Shown piece by piece: positions 43,096 through 54,432 of a stretch of 64,000 bases of DNA (its first letter is position 1; every line of letters begins with the position of its first letter). Below the pieces are notes generated by a model. That model worked only from the letters and a program-made list of their open reading frames with translations. It did no database searches and had not been told where the DNA came from. The stretch comes from Ancistrus triradiatus (Eukaryota; Chordata; Actinopteri; Siluriformes; Loricariidae): the NCBI GenBank assembly GCA_025084515.1, contig JAJAGP010000049.1:947501-1011500 (forward strand). Reading direction: 5' to 3'. The position numbers and the translations under genes were made by a program.

Positions 43096-43718
43096 ATGCT
43101 AGCGTATCCTTTGTTACGAGTTTGCATGTGGAGCAAACAAATTGAGTCCTGTGGAATTTGAAGTCGTTTTGTCTCATTAGTGGTAAATATCTACTCAAAA
43201 ACAGTTGTTTTGTCTGTGTAAACAGCTGGATTCTGTTCGCAAACAGATTTGATTAGAGTTGATTGGATTGGTGACTGGAACAGTGAAAGGTGTGAAAATA
43301 AGATGTTCAACATCTTTCATATTCTGTCAATTAATCTGTAAGAAATTGCTCTTACATAGAGTCTGGAAACAACCAGAGAATGAGCCTAAATTCTTTGTGA
43401 ATTAGCAGTGGGAATTCAGAGGGTTTCTAAACAGCTTAGTGCAGCAATGTCTGATAAACTGGATGGCAAACTGGGACCGTGTGAGGGAAGGAGGCAATCG
43501 ATTATGATTCGATTTCTTCTTTTCATTTGAAGAAACTGGCAAAGTGCAGCAGCGATCTGACTCTTGAGGCTTCATCGATTGGACCGAGATGCCATTAACT
43601 TAGTTAAATTTTCCGCCAACCGGGCAATTTCACATCCATCACGAGATATCAGTGAGAATGCAAACTGGTAGTCATTTCATTTAGCAGTAGTACAGGACTG
43701 TCAAACCTGTTTAAATGG
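43096..43718. other. Intron, nothing recognised
   Basis: No repeat or ORF worth naming. Confidence 0.35.
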
Positions 43719-44105
43719 ATAATCCAGAATTATTGGCAAACCTTGGTAGCATAGTGCTTTTATTTTAAGGGTTTTTAATATAGTAGATGAGCTTTGGAAC
43801 CTGTAAGCAGGTTCTCTGATCAGAAAACAGAACATGGCAACACGAGAATGTAATCCCCACTGTAAGGTATGGTGGAGGATATGTGATGTTATGTTGCTTT
43901 TCAATAAAGACTCTGGAAACATGGCACTTTGGGCGCGACGTACCAGGAAATTTTAAATCTGGATTCCTCTGCCAAGAAGCTGCTACTAGGTTCTGGTTGG
44001 ATCTGTCAGCAAGACAATGAAAATGATATATTAAAATGGCCCAGTGAGCAGAGGGCCAAGCTATAGACACGATCATTCCAGTCCTCTGACCTAAACCTGG
44101 TTTAA
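43719..44105 (+). pseudogene. Tc1-like transposase middle fragment, family F
   Basis: Reads NPTVRYGGGYVM-like sequence (around 43855-43890, ccccactgtaaggtatggtg), then a segment matching 37430-37550 (tggaaacatggcactttggg versus gggaaccttggtagggtata). Continues to agtcctctgacctaaacctg (decayed SPDLNP motif). Only the region between the catalytic motifs remains. Confidence 0.6.
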
Positions 44106-44147
44106 ACCTTTTGAGCGGAAGATGCGATTTGACCCTTTGTCACCTCA

Positions 44148-44173
44148 TATATATATATATATATATATATATA
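44148..44173. repeat. (AT)n microsatellite
   Basis: Uninterrupted run of about 13 AT units. Confidence 0.95.
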
Positions 44174-46680
44174 CCCCAGTGCAGCAGTAAATTAAGCCTA
44201 ACCAGGTTCATACATTTTATTCATACTTACATATTAAGCTAATCATGCCCCCTGACATTTTAATAACTTACCCATCGTTTACAAGGGCGCTAATCATTCT
44301 GGAGCTGTTTCTAGATGCGAAATTCTCAATTAAACTGTTTATGAGATGAAATTGGCCAGCGGATAAAAATGCTACAGTGAAAACTATTGAATGTGTAGTG
44401 GAACAGCATTCATGTGGATTGTTTCCTTTTCCATTTAGAAGCTAAAATCAAGGCACAAATCCAACAGTATCTGTTTTGGAAAGAAAGAGTGATCCCTGAA
44501 AGCATGCTCTTTTCATATTGTGTAGGATGCCAAACCCTCTGGTAATGGCTATTATGCAAAATAGCCTAAAACCGGGCTGTATATGCTTTGCTTTCCTTTA
44601 ACCACATGTCTGTACTTGGAAGTTACCGAATCATGATTCAGAATCACTTCTTACAACTGAGGTGTTAAAGCTGACATCTCGAGCAAGTGTATAATATAAA
44701 GTTTATTTTTTTGTTTGCGACGTTGTATGGACTCAAATGTTCAATTATGTTCAATTATTCAATATTTTAGTTGATCTGTTGATCAGATGTCTCACTGCAG
44801 TATTATACTGTTTCTTTATTAAACTCAGACTAGTCCAATGAACAGTTTAGTGCAGTATGCAAAATCTGCTTTGAAATCCCAGACACAGGCTTAATAGACA
44901 CTCATTAAAGCTCGTGTGGCTCTGGCAGTCTATGGAACAAATGTGCATCATCATCATTTTGAACCACAGGGCTTCACTGGCAGTGATTGGAGTGTATTGC
45001 ACTCACACACACACATACAAAAACCCACCATGGCAATTTTTTGACAGTGTACTTTTGTGTTTATTCCACACTGAGGCACAGTTTCTCTTATAATGATTGC
45101 CCGACATCTTAAAGTAAATCGGGAATCAATAATAACAGTAATACAAAATATAAAACAACAAGATGTTCTTTTGTAAAATGGCTTAAGAGGGTGAACTCAT
45201 GATTCACCAGACTACTTGTGATCTTGCAGCCCCACTCTAAGCTTCATGCCAATTGCAACTCACCATAAAACATATATTAACAAAATGCATTGCCTACAGA
45301 AAAGAAAGACTACAGTTATCCATCGCTCCTACCATAGTGGGTATTTTAACAACACCTAAGCTGAGAGGCTGCTCCAATTACTGTCTATAATGTATCTAAA
45401 AAAAACAAACAACCAAATGTAACCACCATACGGCCAACAGATGTAACCTCCCTATAAGATGACTCATACTCTGCTCCCCTTTTATTTCAATGCTCTCCAT
45501 AACCATTCCCGCCATTCCGGCTCATGGGCATTCAAGGCATCAAATCCAAACAACTAACTAACGGAATGTAAAACAGCTTTGTATTAAGCAATGCAGCTAA
45601 CTGCAGCTCCACAGGAGGGATATAAGAATCCCTGTGCTATGGCTATGCTATGGAACGTGTGCGTCATATATTTAAAACCACCAGCCGCCAGTAATTGACA
45701 TGCAAAAATGCACTAAAATGAGGTTATTTCAGGATTTCCATACTTGTCAAATAAAATGCAAAAACAAATGTAATGATCCATGTATAGAAGACAAATATGA
45801 TGGAAGTTAGGTCAGTAAATATAGAGAGAAATGTGCAGAAAGCAGCAATTAATACTTAACCTAAGGTAACTTACCTTGCTTCCGTAGTTTGTTATATTCT
45901 TCTTTTTAACACTAAAATGGCTAACGCACTACATTTTTCATAAGATAAAAAGCCCGCTCAATGGCCCACCCCCCTTTGCTGTGAATTGCTTAGTGCTTAG
46001 CTTCTTGGTAAGAACACACCGACCCCCACATCCACAGAGAGTTTCACTGAAAGTATTCACATATGGCCGAGTTTTACTAATAACATTGAGTACGCACTTT
46101 CTTAAGATGGTGTTACGTTAGTCAGGGACTATATTTTTGGGACGTAAGTAGAAAGATAAAGGAATGCAACAGAAATTAAGTGCATTGCAACATACACAAA
46201 TATGAAAAAGGAATGCAGCATAGAACCATTCCTCTCATATCTATGACTTGTCCGATCTGTATCGCTCAGTTTTCTGTAATGCATTTGATCATGAAATGCA
46301 AGTTGATCATTTTCTGCTCTTTTACGGAAGGAGAGGGGAAGGAGAGTCCTTGAGTGCTCTAGCCAAAGTAATAAAAGCAAAGTCCCACAGCGCCTGATCA
46401 ACTCTTGCTGCCAAAAACGCCAAACTACAGCTCCATCTTCCATTGTCCGTGTCCGACTCATTTCATTTTTACAAATATACGTGTCAGACGGCCGGCAGTA
46501 CACAGCAGACACCTGAACTCCGGCTGCTGCTAAGACTTAATCATGTCTAACAAATGCTCATAATGAAAGTGTACTCGTCCGTTCCGCTGGTGAGTTTTTT
46601 ACAAACACTGAGTCACGTTAAAAAAGATGTGAGCAGATAAAGGTGTGGACTGGAACAGATAACCAGATTCTCATGTAAAA
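44174..46680. other. Intron, largely non-repetitive
   Basis: 44230-44560 has mixed composition with repeated TAAT/AATTAA cores and no recognised repeat. A short (CA)n lies at 45001-45014. The 127-codon minus ORF at 46129-46512 shows no domain that I recognise, only a hydrophobic C-terminal stretch, and has no gene context. Confidence 0.35.
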
Positions 46681-47230
46681 TGTACTGGTATTTGCTGTGC
46701 TTTGTCACTGTTGTGGTCAGAATTCTGAGCAGGTGCTTCACATCGTATCAGTGAGTCGACGTCTTAACTCAGCGTCTCAGTTTGCATTACATCACTTGTG
46801 TTGTACACAGTCACTGTGGCATTATGCTCTGTTAGGCTTTCATTGTGCCCTTGTGCCACCTCGAGAAGCAGCTTCCCTGGTGGCTTCCTTTACCGCTTTG
46901 TCCTTTGTGCTGTTTGTCTTGCCCATTAGCTCCTGAGCTTCTGGCTCGATCTCATGCTGGCCTTCCAGGTTACCGACCTCATTGAGGCAACCTCGGTTTC
47001 GCCGTCATTCAGCAGTGCTCCTTTGTTCTTTTCTACTGGTTTTGAGCCCTTGCTTCTTCTAGTTCTTCATCCCCTTGCATTAGCGGCCAACTATTCTCCT
47101 ACATTTGTTTGTTTTTTTGTTTTTGATAGCTTTGATTTTTTCCCATTTTCTTCTATTTATTCTTGTGTGATGAAAAACATTCAATCTGGTCTTGACCACT
47201 CCTGGTCTTGATCTTGACTTGAACACGGCT
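46681..47230 (+). other. C/T-rich intronic sequence, unclassified
   Basis: A pyrimidine-rich stretch with long ORFs of low-complexity Ser/Leu/Phe composition (46697-46936 and 46954-47211). It may be an old retroelement relic, but I find no motif to prove it. Confidence 0.25.
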
Positions 47231-48679
47231 CTTGCGGTCTAAACACAGCCACAAGATTACAAGTCCTCCACTCTCCATAACAGTTTGTTGCCAACAAGCT
47301 TTATTTTTGTCTCAAGTGCTTATCTTTGTAGCTAGATGAAGCATTCTTCTGGGACTATCCAGACAGCAGAAGGCGGAAACTAATTGTAGATTTTTAGACT
47401 TTGGGGAAAACTCCAACTGTGATTGTTGAAGAGACACATAAACCACAGACAGTCATTAACCTTAAGGCTTCTGGTCTGATCCAACAGCTTTTAAGTGACT
47501 ACTTTTAAGGGCAGTACAATAGAACAACATATATTGTTAGTACAATATGGCACTGAGATATTGGGATACACATTGGTGAGTGTATTTCTGAGAAGAGGAT
47601 GGGTGTCGCCGTTTTGCCTTTCATGAGGTATGTAAAGCATTGTTTGCCAGGTGTTTATCCGGATTTGTTTTCCATTGCTGCTAGCGGCCGACGTCTTCTG
47701 GGGCCTTTTATCATGCGGCGGCGAGCAGACCTAGAAGCTGCAGAATGCTACTTACTACATTACCCATAGTCCCAAAGGGCTGCGCTCTTGGAAAACATCA
47801 GATGGTCTGAGATTCGCATCTCGGGAGGAGCAGGAGTGGGGTGTGAATGAGAAGAAGCAATGCTTTGTGTTGATGGATAGACTTTAAAATGGTTTTAGGG
47901 CTGCGTTTGAGAGCTAAGAGCACTTACACGGTTACACTTTATTATTTCACATCCGTACAAACAGGCTTTTTCTCTCTAAAAGCCCAGTAAAGATGGAAAT
48001 GTGCTAGTGTTTCTTCTATAAAGCTCTTCCTGAAGACCCGTCTCCATCTCAAGTGTCTAAGTTCACGACTTCACTGCCATATCGCTTGAAACCGTGATGA
48101 ATTTATCATCAAAAGACATGAGCACAGCCAGAAACTAAATTACACAGCCTACACAAATCGTTTGAACTGATTAATGTAGATTAATATGATTAATAGGATC
48201 TTATGAAGTATCAGAGCTCATCCAGTTCATGATGTCCTCATTTACTCTCGAGGCTGTGCTTTAATTAGAAGTTCAGCTGCCCTGACAGTGATTAAAGCAC
48301 AGATCTGAACTGAGGTAAAGATAGTAAGGACATGTCCCAAACAACTTTCAGGGACGCTGAAGAATCGCAACTGACATTTAGACACAACATGGACCATTAT
48401 TATCAAACAATAAGTGCATACATTCACCAATAACTTTATAAGGTACAGCTCCTTGTCTCTGCACTCACTGTCCGTTTTATCAGTTCCATAGAGTCATTAA
48501 CATTAATTAATTAAAAACTATTATTAAAAAACATAAAAATATTACAAGTCATGTTTACTGAGATACAAGACTCAAGAGCTGTAAATACAGCAGATAGATT
48601 TTTTTCTCTGGATTCCAAAGGGTTAAAAGAAAACCATAACACATAGTCTGAATACTCATAGCTGTTCCTGAAGTATCTA
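47231..48679. other. Intron, non-repetitive by eye
   Basis: No gene or repeat recognised. 48040-48260 contains short inverted words (gattaatgtagattaatatgattaat region) and mixed composition. Confidence 0.35.
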
Positions 48680-50211
48680 CAGCGGTGCTAGAAAGTTTGT
48701 GAACCATTTTGAATTGTCTATATTTCTGCGTAAAACAGAAACTTAAAACATCATCAGATTTTCACACAAGTCCTAAATGTAGATAAAGAAAACCCAGTTA
48801 AACAAATGAGACAAAAATATTATACTTGGTCATTTGTTTTTTGAGGAAAATGATCCAATATTACATATTAGTGAGTGGGAAAAGTATGTGAACCCCTACG
48901 ATTAGCAGTTAATTTGAAGGTGAAATTAGAGTCAGGTGTTTTCAATCAATGGGATGACAATCAGGTGTGAGTGGGCACCCGGTTTTATTTAAAGAACAGG
49001 GATCTATAAGTCTGCTCTTCACAGCACATGTTTGTGGAAGTGTATCATGGTATGAACAAAGGAGATTTCTGAGGAGCTCAGAAAAAGAGTTGTTGATGCT
49101 CATCAGCCTGGAAAAGGTTACAAAACCATCTCTAAAGAGTTTGGACTCCACCAATCCACAGTCAGACAGATTGTGTACAAATGGAGGAAATCCAAGACCA
49201 TTGTTACCCTCCCCAGGAGTGGTCGACCAACAAAGATCACTCCAAGAGCAAGGTGTGTAATAGTTGGTGAGGTCACAAAGGACCCCAGGGTAACTTCTAA
49301 GCAACTGAAGGCCTCTCTCACATTGGCTAATGTTAATGTTCATGAGTCCACCATCAGAAGAACACTGAACAACAATAGTGTGCATGGCAGGGTTGCAAGG
49401 AGAAAGCCACTGCTCTCCAAAAAGAACATGGCTGTTCATCTGCAGTTTGCTAAAGATCATGTGGATGAGCCAGAAGGCTATTGGAAGAATGTGTTGTGGA
49501 CAGAGGAGACCCAAATATAACTTTTTGGTTTAAAAGAAAAGCGTTTTGTTTGGAGAAAGGAAAGCACTACATTCCAGCATAGGAATCTTATCCCATCTGT
49601 GAAACATGGTGGTGGTAGTATCATGGTTTGGGTCTGTTTTGCTGCATCAGGGCCAGGACGGCTTGCCATCATTGATGGAACAATGAATTCTGAATTATAT
49701 AAGAGAATTCTAAAGGAAAATGTCAGGACATCTGTCCATGAACTGAATCTCAAGAGAAGGTGGCTCATGCAGCAAGACAACGACCCTAAGCACACAAGCC
49801 GTTCCACCAAAGAATGATGTTTTGGAATGGCTAAGTCTAAGTCCTGCCCTTAATCCAATATAAATGTTGTGGAAGGACCTGAAGTGAGCAGCTAATGTGA
49901 GAAAACCCACCAACATCCCAGAGCTGAAGCTGTTCTGTACGGAGGAATGGGCTAAAATTCCTCCATAGAAACGTTTAGCTGCAGTTATTGCTGCACAGGG
50001 GGGTCACACCAGATACTAAAAGCAAAGATTCACATATTTTTGCCATTCACTAATATGTAATATTGGATCATTTTCCTCAATAAATAAATGACCAAGTATA
50101 ATATTTTCGTCTCATTTGTTTAACTAGTTTCTCTTTATCTACATTTTGGACTAGTGTGAAGATCTGATGATGTTTTAGGTCATATTTATGCAGAACTTAA
50201 AAGCACCACTG
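48680..50211 (+). mobile_element. Tc1-like element A, copy 3, full length
   Basis: Left end cagcggtgctagaaagtttg after TA (48678-48679); right end aaaagcaccactg before TA (50212-50213). The inverted repeats extend inward about 200 bp on each side through aacatcatcagattttcaca, acaaatgagacaaaaatatt and aaaatgatccaatattaca. At 1532 bp it is the most complete copy of the family in the window. Confidence 0.92.
49040..49990 (+). pseudogene. Tc1-like transposase, nearly complete but dead
   Basis: N-terminal HTH region (LEKVTKPSLKSLDSTN in a shifted frame), then from 49173 YKWRKSKTIVTLPRSGRPTK, ANVNVHESTIRRTLNNNSVH and KDHVDEPEGYWKNVLWTEET. The first catalytic Asp of the usual WTDET motif is Glu here (WTEET), and a stop follows at TQI. 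The frame resumes with FVWRKESTTFQHRN, KHGGGSIMVWVCFAASGPGR and MQQDNDPKHTSRSTKE (second Asp intact). After 49817 a deletion and shift destroy the C-terminus (third acidic residue region). It binds the family's ends in principle but cannot encode an active enzyme. Confidence 0.85.
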
Positions 50212-50324
50212 TATATCTGACAGTGAGCGAACAGTTGGATGAACGGTGGAGTGGAAAAGGGTCACCTGGCCTGATGTATCCTAATTTCTTTTACATCACA
50301 TGGATGGTTGGGTTACCTGTACAG

Positions 50325-50405
50325 GTATGCAGTGTTTAACATGTGCTGTGTAAAAGGTCGTTGACCGAAATGGGCATTGAACAGACATTACCATAGTTGC
50401 ATAGT
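50325..50405. repeat. Short dispersed repeat, copy 3 of 3
   Basis: The words ggtcgttgaccgaaatgggc and gaacagacattaccata correspond to 9872-9930 and 11325-11395. Confidence 0.5.
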
Positions 50406-52944
50406 CTTTTTATGCTACTCTAATATAAATAACAAGGGTATTTTCACAAGAAAAGTGCGTGCAAACGATAAACTGCTGAAAACACAAGCATAAACCATGA
50501 TACACATACTTTTGTAATTTAAGGAAATTCACAGTAGTTATAGAAAATACAATAATGTAATAATAGACCTGTTTGATGGAAGCCAAAGATTCATTGATAG
50601 ACAGTATTAGGAACAACACGGAAGATCAGCCAGATGAACCAGAGCCTCAACGAGTGAATGGGAACCAGTTTATATAGGTATAGGTTAGAGAGAATATACA
50701 GGTAGTGGAGAACAAACAAAGGAGTACTACTTACAATAGGACAGGCACAAACCCTTACATACTCCATTTACAGCTTGTTACAAATAAGTAACGGAAATTC
50801 ATAAACACAAACACGAGTAACTTAGACAGAAAAGTCTCCAAACGTGAGCTACAACAGGTAAGGTAGTTACTTACATACATACACACTTACACATGAATGA
50901 TAGACTTCCTGCGCTTAAACTCCTGCCTCTGAACGTGGATTTGGAGTGTTGATTGGCTATTGAGGTTCGGAGTTAAAAGACAGATTTTTTTTCCTATTAT
51001 AATTGTTAGATTTATTCGAAATTTGCTACCAAGAAATGAGCCTCTCAGGTCCAGACCAAGCTTGGGAGAAGGCAGAGCACACCAAGGTCCAAGGTCTTCT
51101 AAGTCTTTATTAGCCATAGCGTGGCATAGCGTGTGAAGAGGTCGGGGAATGTGTGTAATGGAGTGAGGATGTGGGTATTAAGAAGGTTGCACAGTGTGAA
51201 AGAGAGGTCAAGTTAACGTTCACATTTAACCTCTGAGTGTGCCAAACCAGAAAGAACTGGTTACTGTGTAATGACAAAGGCAATTTAAACTTCCTAGAGG
51301 ACGAGCTAATTATTATGTACGTGACAAATGGCAGTTAAACTACCTGTAGAGTTGATATCCTTAACAATTTATTATAATTGTTGAGACCTCAGTTGCTAAA
51401 GAAGAAGACAAGCTGCAGGAGGCAGTGTGATGCTGTGGACAATCTTCATTGTTTGGGTGGAATTCATGCGGACATCAGTGTGGCCACCTACCTAAACTCG
51501 TTGTGGAAGACATGTACCCTTGATGGCGTCATTCAGCAGAAAAGTTGCTGTTTGGGAATGGTTTGAGGAACATGATGAAGAGTTCTTCGTTGAAGGTGTT
51601 GGCCTGCACTCTTAGACCGAGCATCTGTGGACTGTGCTAAAACAAAAGAGCCTCCATAGAATATTATGCAGATGGTCACAATGCCTCGGTACATCTGTGT
51701 ACATACGTATTCTCTGAACTCCCACCTCTCTCGGCAAACAGTCGGCTGTCTTTTGAACCTGCGGGGTCGGGCCATCAATAACAAATCATTGGGACTAAAT
51801 TAGTCATTTGTCTTTGCTGTCGCTTGGTTACAAGGTGACACTTCATGCATTTTAATGGTGGCCTTTGCCGCTCTTCATAAAGCCTGCACCAGATCTGCGT
51901 AGGCAGCAGTGCTGAAGCGAAGCCAACTTTAAACGATAACGCGAGCAAGTGTTGAAGTGTCGCCTGAAAGTGTGTACGATGATAAAGCGGAAGAAAGAAG
52001 CGGAATGCGTTTAATGCCGCAAGCCAGCTGACTGTGACTTCTATAAAATAAACCATTCATCCAGAAAGAAAGATAAGTAGCGGTACAAGCAGACGGCTTT
52101 AAGCACAAGAATGCATGACAGCAGACTCTTACAAAATAAATGACAGAAGTGGGATTTTTAACGAGTCATAGTGTTTAGTTCTTTTCTTGCTCGGCCTGAG
52201 ACCGAATCAATTTCCCTGATAGGTACCGAGAAACTGCTTGCATTCATTTATTCCGCACACAAGTAAACAATAACTGACCCGAATAGCTGCGAGCACCAAA
52301 CGACTGCTTTTCAAATCATGAGTCACTCCTTAAAGGATCAGGAGTGCGGGGTGCTCAAATTCTCTCCAGCGTGTAAAGAGGGAGTGAGTAGATAGCACCT
52401 GGACCTCTGTTAAAGTCATGCATATTTCATCTGAAGCTCGCTTGCTTAGCATGTCATTGACGCAGTGAGAACATTGTCTGCAGGCTTCCTGCTGCTGCTC
52501 ATCATTTCCAAATTCCACACCAGCACCGCAGAATTATCATCACAGCTCAAAGCAAATCCTCTGAAAGCAAAGACTTTTTTGGATGTTTTGCTGGACTGTC
52601 AGGCAGAAACCAGACCTTTCTGCTCACTCGAGGATGTTTTCAGAGTTCAGTTACATGTGCGTAGTGGGAATTTAATAGCACAGTTGCGGTTCAGGACCCA
52701 GGCTCACAGACTGAGAGGCAGTATTGCTGGTGCTGGGTTGGTGAGGCCATCTAATATACTAGCTTACCACCTCATGTCCGCCTGGGTCGTGTGTCACATA
52801 CAGACACAATTGGCTGTGGGATGTGAGGTCGGTTGGGGGTGATCCCCTGGCTCTGCAACAGCAAACACTGCCCAGTCCAATGAACACCAGTATGACTCCA
52901 TGATAGTGATCTTTCCTTACAGTGGATACTGTGATAAACCCAGA
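50406..52944. other. Intron, no supported gene
   Basis: 50580-51120 has purine-rich, possibly repetitive sequence but no recognised family. From 51370 to 52900 composition is mixed; the 125-codon + ORF at 52465-52842 begins like a signal peptide (LSAGFLLLLIISKFHTSTAE) but has no known domain, no consistent splice context and two competing minus ORFs, so I do not call it a gene. Confidence 0.35.
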
Positions 52945-52945
52945 A

Positions 52946-52982
52946 ACATGCATTCATTCATTCATTCATTCATTCATTCACT
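52946..52982. repeat. (CATT)n microsatellite
   Basis: About eight to nine cattcatt units in perfect tandem. Confidence 0.95.
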
Positions 52983-53059
52983 TACTTATGTCCTTATGTC
53001 TGGATGGGGAGAGCTGGTGCCTAGCTGGAAGTACAGAGCTCAAGGCAGTCACTTTAGTG

Positions 53060-53190
53060 TAATCATTTAACCTAAAGCATGTCTTTGAACTGTGGGAAGA
53101 AATTGGAGCACTTGGAGTAAACCCACGCAGACACGGAGAGGACATGCAGACTACCCCCAGAAAGGACCCAGTCTGCTCCACCTGTAAGAG
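53060..53190 (-). repeat. SINE-like repeat fragment
   Basis: gaactgtgggaagaaattgg, acccacgcagacacggagag and aaggacccagtctgctccac correspond to the repeat at 280-540. Truncated where the Tc1 copy begins at 53212. Confidence 0.6.
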
Positions 53191-53211
53191 CAACATGAAA
53201 ATATGAATATA

Positions 53212-54432
53212 CAGTGGTGCTTGAAAGTTTGTGAACCCTAATAGAAATTTCTGCATAAGTATGACCTAAAACATCATCAGATTTTCACACAAGTCCTAAA
53301 AGTAGATAAAGAGAACCCAGTTAAACAAATGAGACAAAAACATTATACTTGGTCATTTATTTTTTGAGGAAAATGATCCAATATTACATATTAGTGAGTG
53401 GCAAAAGTATGTGAACCTTGGCTTTCAGTATCTGCTGTGCCCCCCCTGTGCAGTAATAACTGCAGCTAAAAACGTTTCCTGTAGCTGTTGATCAGTCCTG
53501 CACACCGGCTTGGAGGAATTTTAGCCCATTCCTCCATACAGAACAGCTTCAGCTCTGGGATGTTGGTGGGTTTCCTCACATTAGCTGCTCGCTTCAGGTC
53601 CTTCCATTGGTCCTTCCATTTCCATTGGATTAAGGTCAGGACTTTGACTTAGCCATTCCAAAACATTAACTTTATTCTTCTGTAACCATTCTTTGGTAGA
53701 ACGGCTTGTGTGCTTAGGGTCGTTGTCTTGCTGCATGACCCACCTTCTCTTGAGATTCAGTTCATGGACAGATGTCCTGATATTTCCTTTAGAATTCTCT
53801 GATATCATTCAGAATTCATTGTTCCATCAATGATGACAAGCCGTCCTGGCCCAGATGCAGCAAAACAGGCCCAATCCATGATCTACCACCACCATGTTTC
53901 ACAGATGGGATAAAGGTTCTTATGTTTTCCTTTCTCCAAAACATAATGCTGTTCTTTTTAATCCAAACAAAACCATTCTATTTTGGTTCTCATCCGTCCA
54001 CAAAAACATTCTTCAATAACCATAACCTTATGGCTCGTCCACGTGACCTTTAGCAAAACTGCAGACGAGCAGCAATGGTTCTTTTTGGAGAGCAGTGGCT
54101 TTCTCCTTGCAACCCTGCCATGCACACCATTGTTGTTTCAGTGTTCTTCTGATTGGTGGAATCAGGAAACATTAACATTAGCCAATGTGAGAGAGGCCTT
54201 CAGTTGCTTAGAAGTTACCCTGGGGTCTTTTGTGATCTCACCAACTATTACACAACTTGCTCTTGGAGTGATCTTTGTTGGTCGGCCACTCCTGGGGAGG
54301 GTAACAATGGTCTTGAATTTCCTCCATTTGTACACAATCTGTCTGACTGTGGAATGGTGGAGTCCAACTCCTTTTTCTGAGGTCCTCAGAAATCTCCTTT
54401 GTTCGTGACATGATACACTTCCGCAAACGTGT
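53212..54432 (-). mobile_element. Tc1-like element A, copy 4, one end missing
   Basis: Starts after TA (53210-53211) with cagtggtgcttgaaagtttg and runs through the antisense transposase. The promoter-side terminal repeat is lost at about 54432, inside the leader (aaacgtgt word). About 1220 bp remain. Confidence 0.88.
53450..54416 (-). pseudogene. Tc1-like transposase, frameshifted
   Basis: The minus strand reads, from the N-terminus at 54412 (MSRTKEISEDLRKR), a decayed HTH, then RPTNKDHSKSKLC in a shifted frame. Further on ENIRTSVHELNLKRR, WVMQQDNDPKHTSRSTKEWL and QKNKVNVLEWLSQSPDLNPM (53581-53808) give the second catalytic Asp and the start of the third region. Stops and shifts separate the blocks, and a short duplication (tccttccat) has altered the PDLNPIE region. 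Confidence 0.82.

Noticed and set aside
46129..46512. 127-codon minus ORF
   Set aside because: No recognisable domain; composition is like the surrounding intron.
52465..52842. 125-codon ORF with a signal-peptide-like start
   Set aside because: No domain, no gene context and competing ORFs on the other strand. One hydrophobic stretch is not enough.
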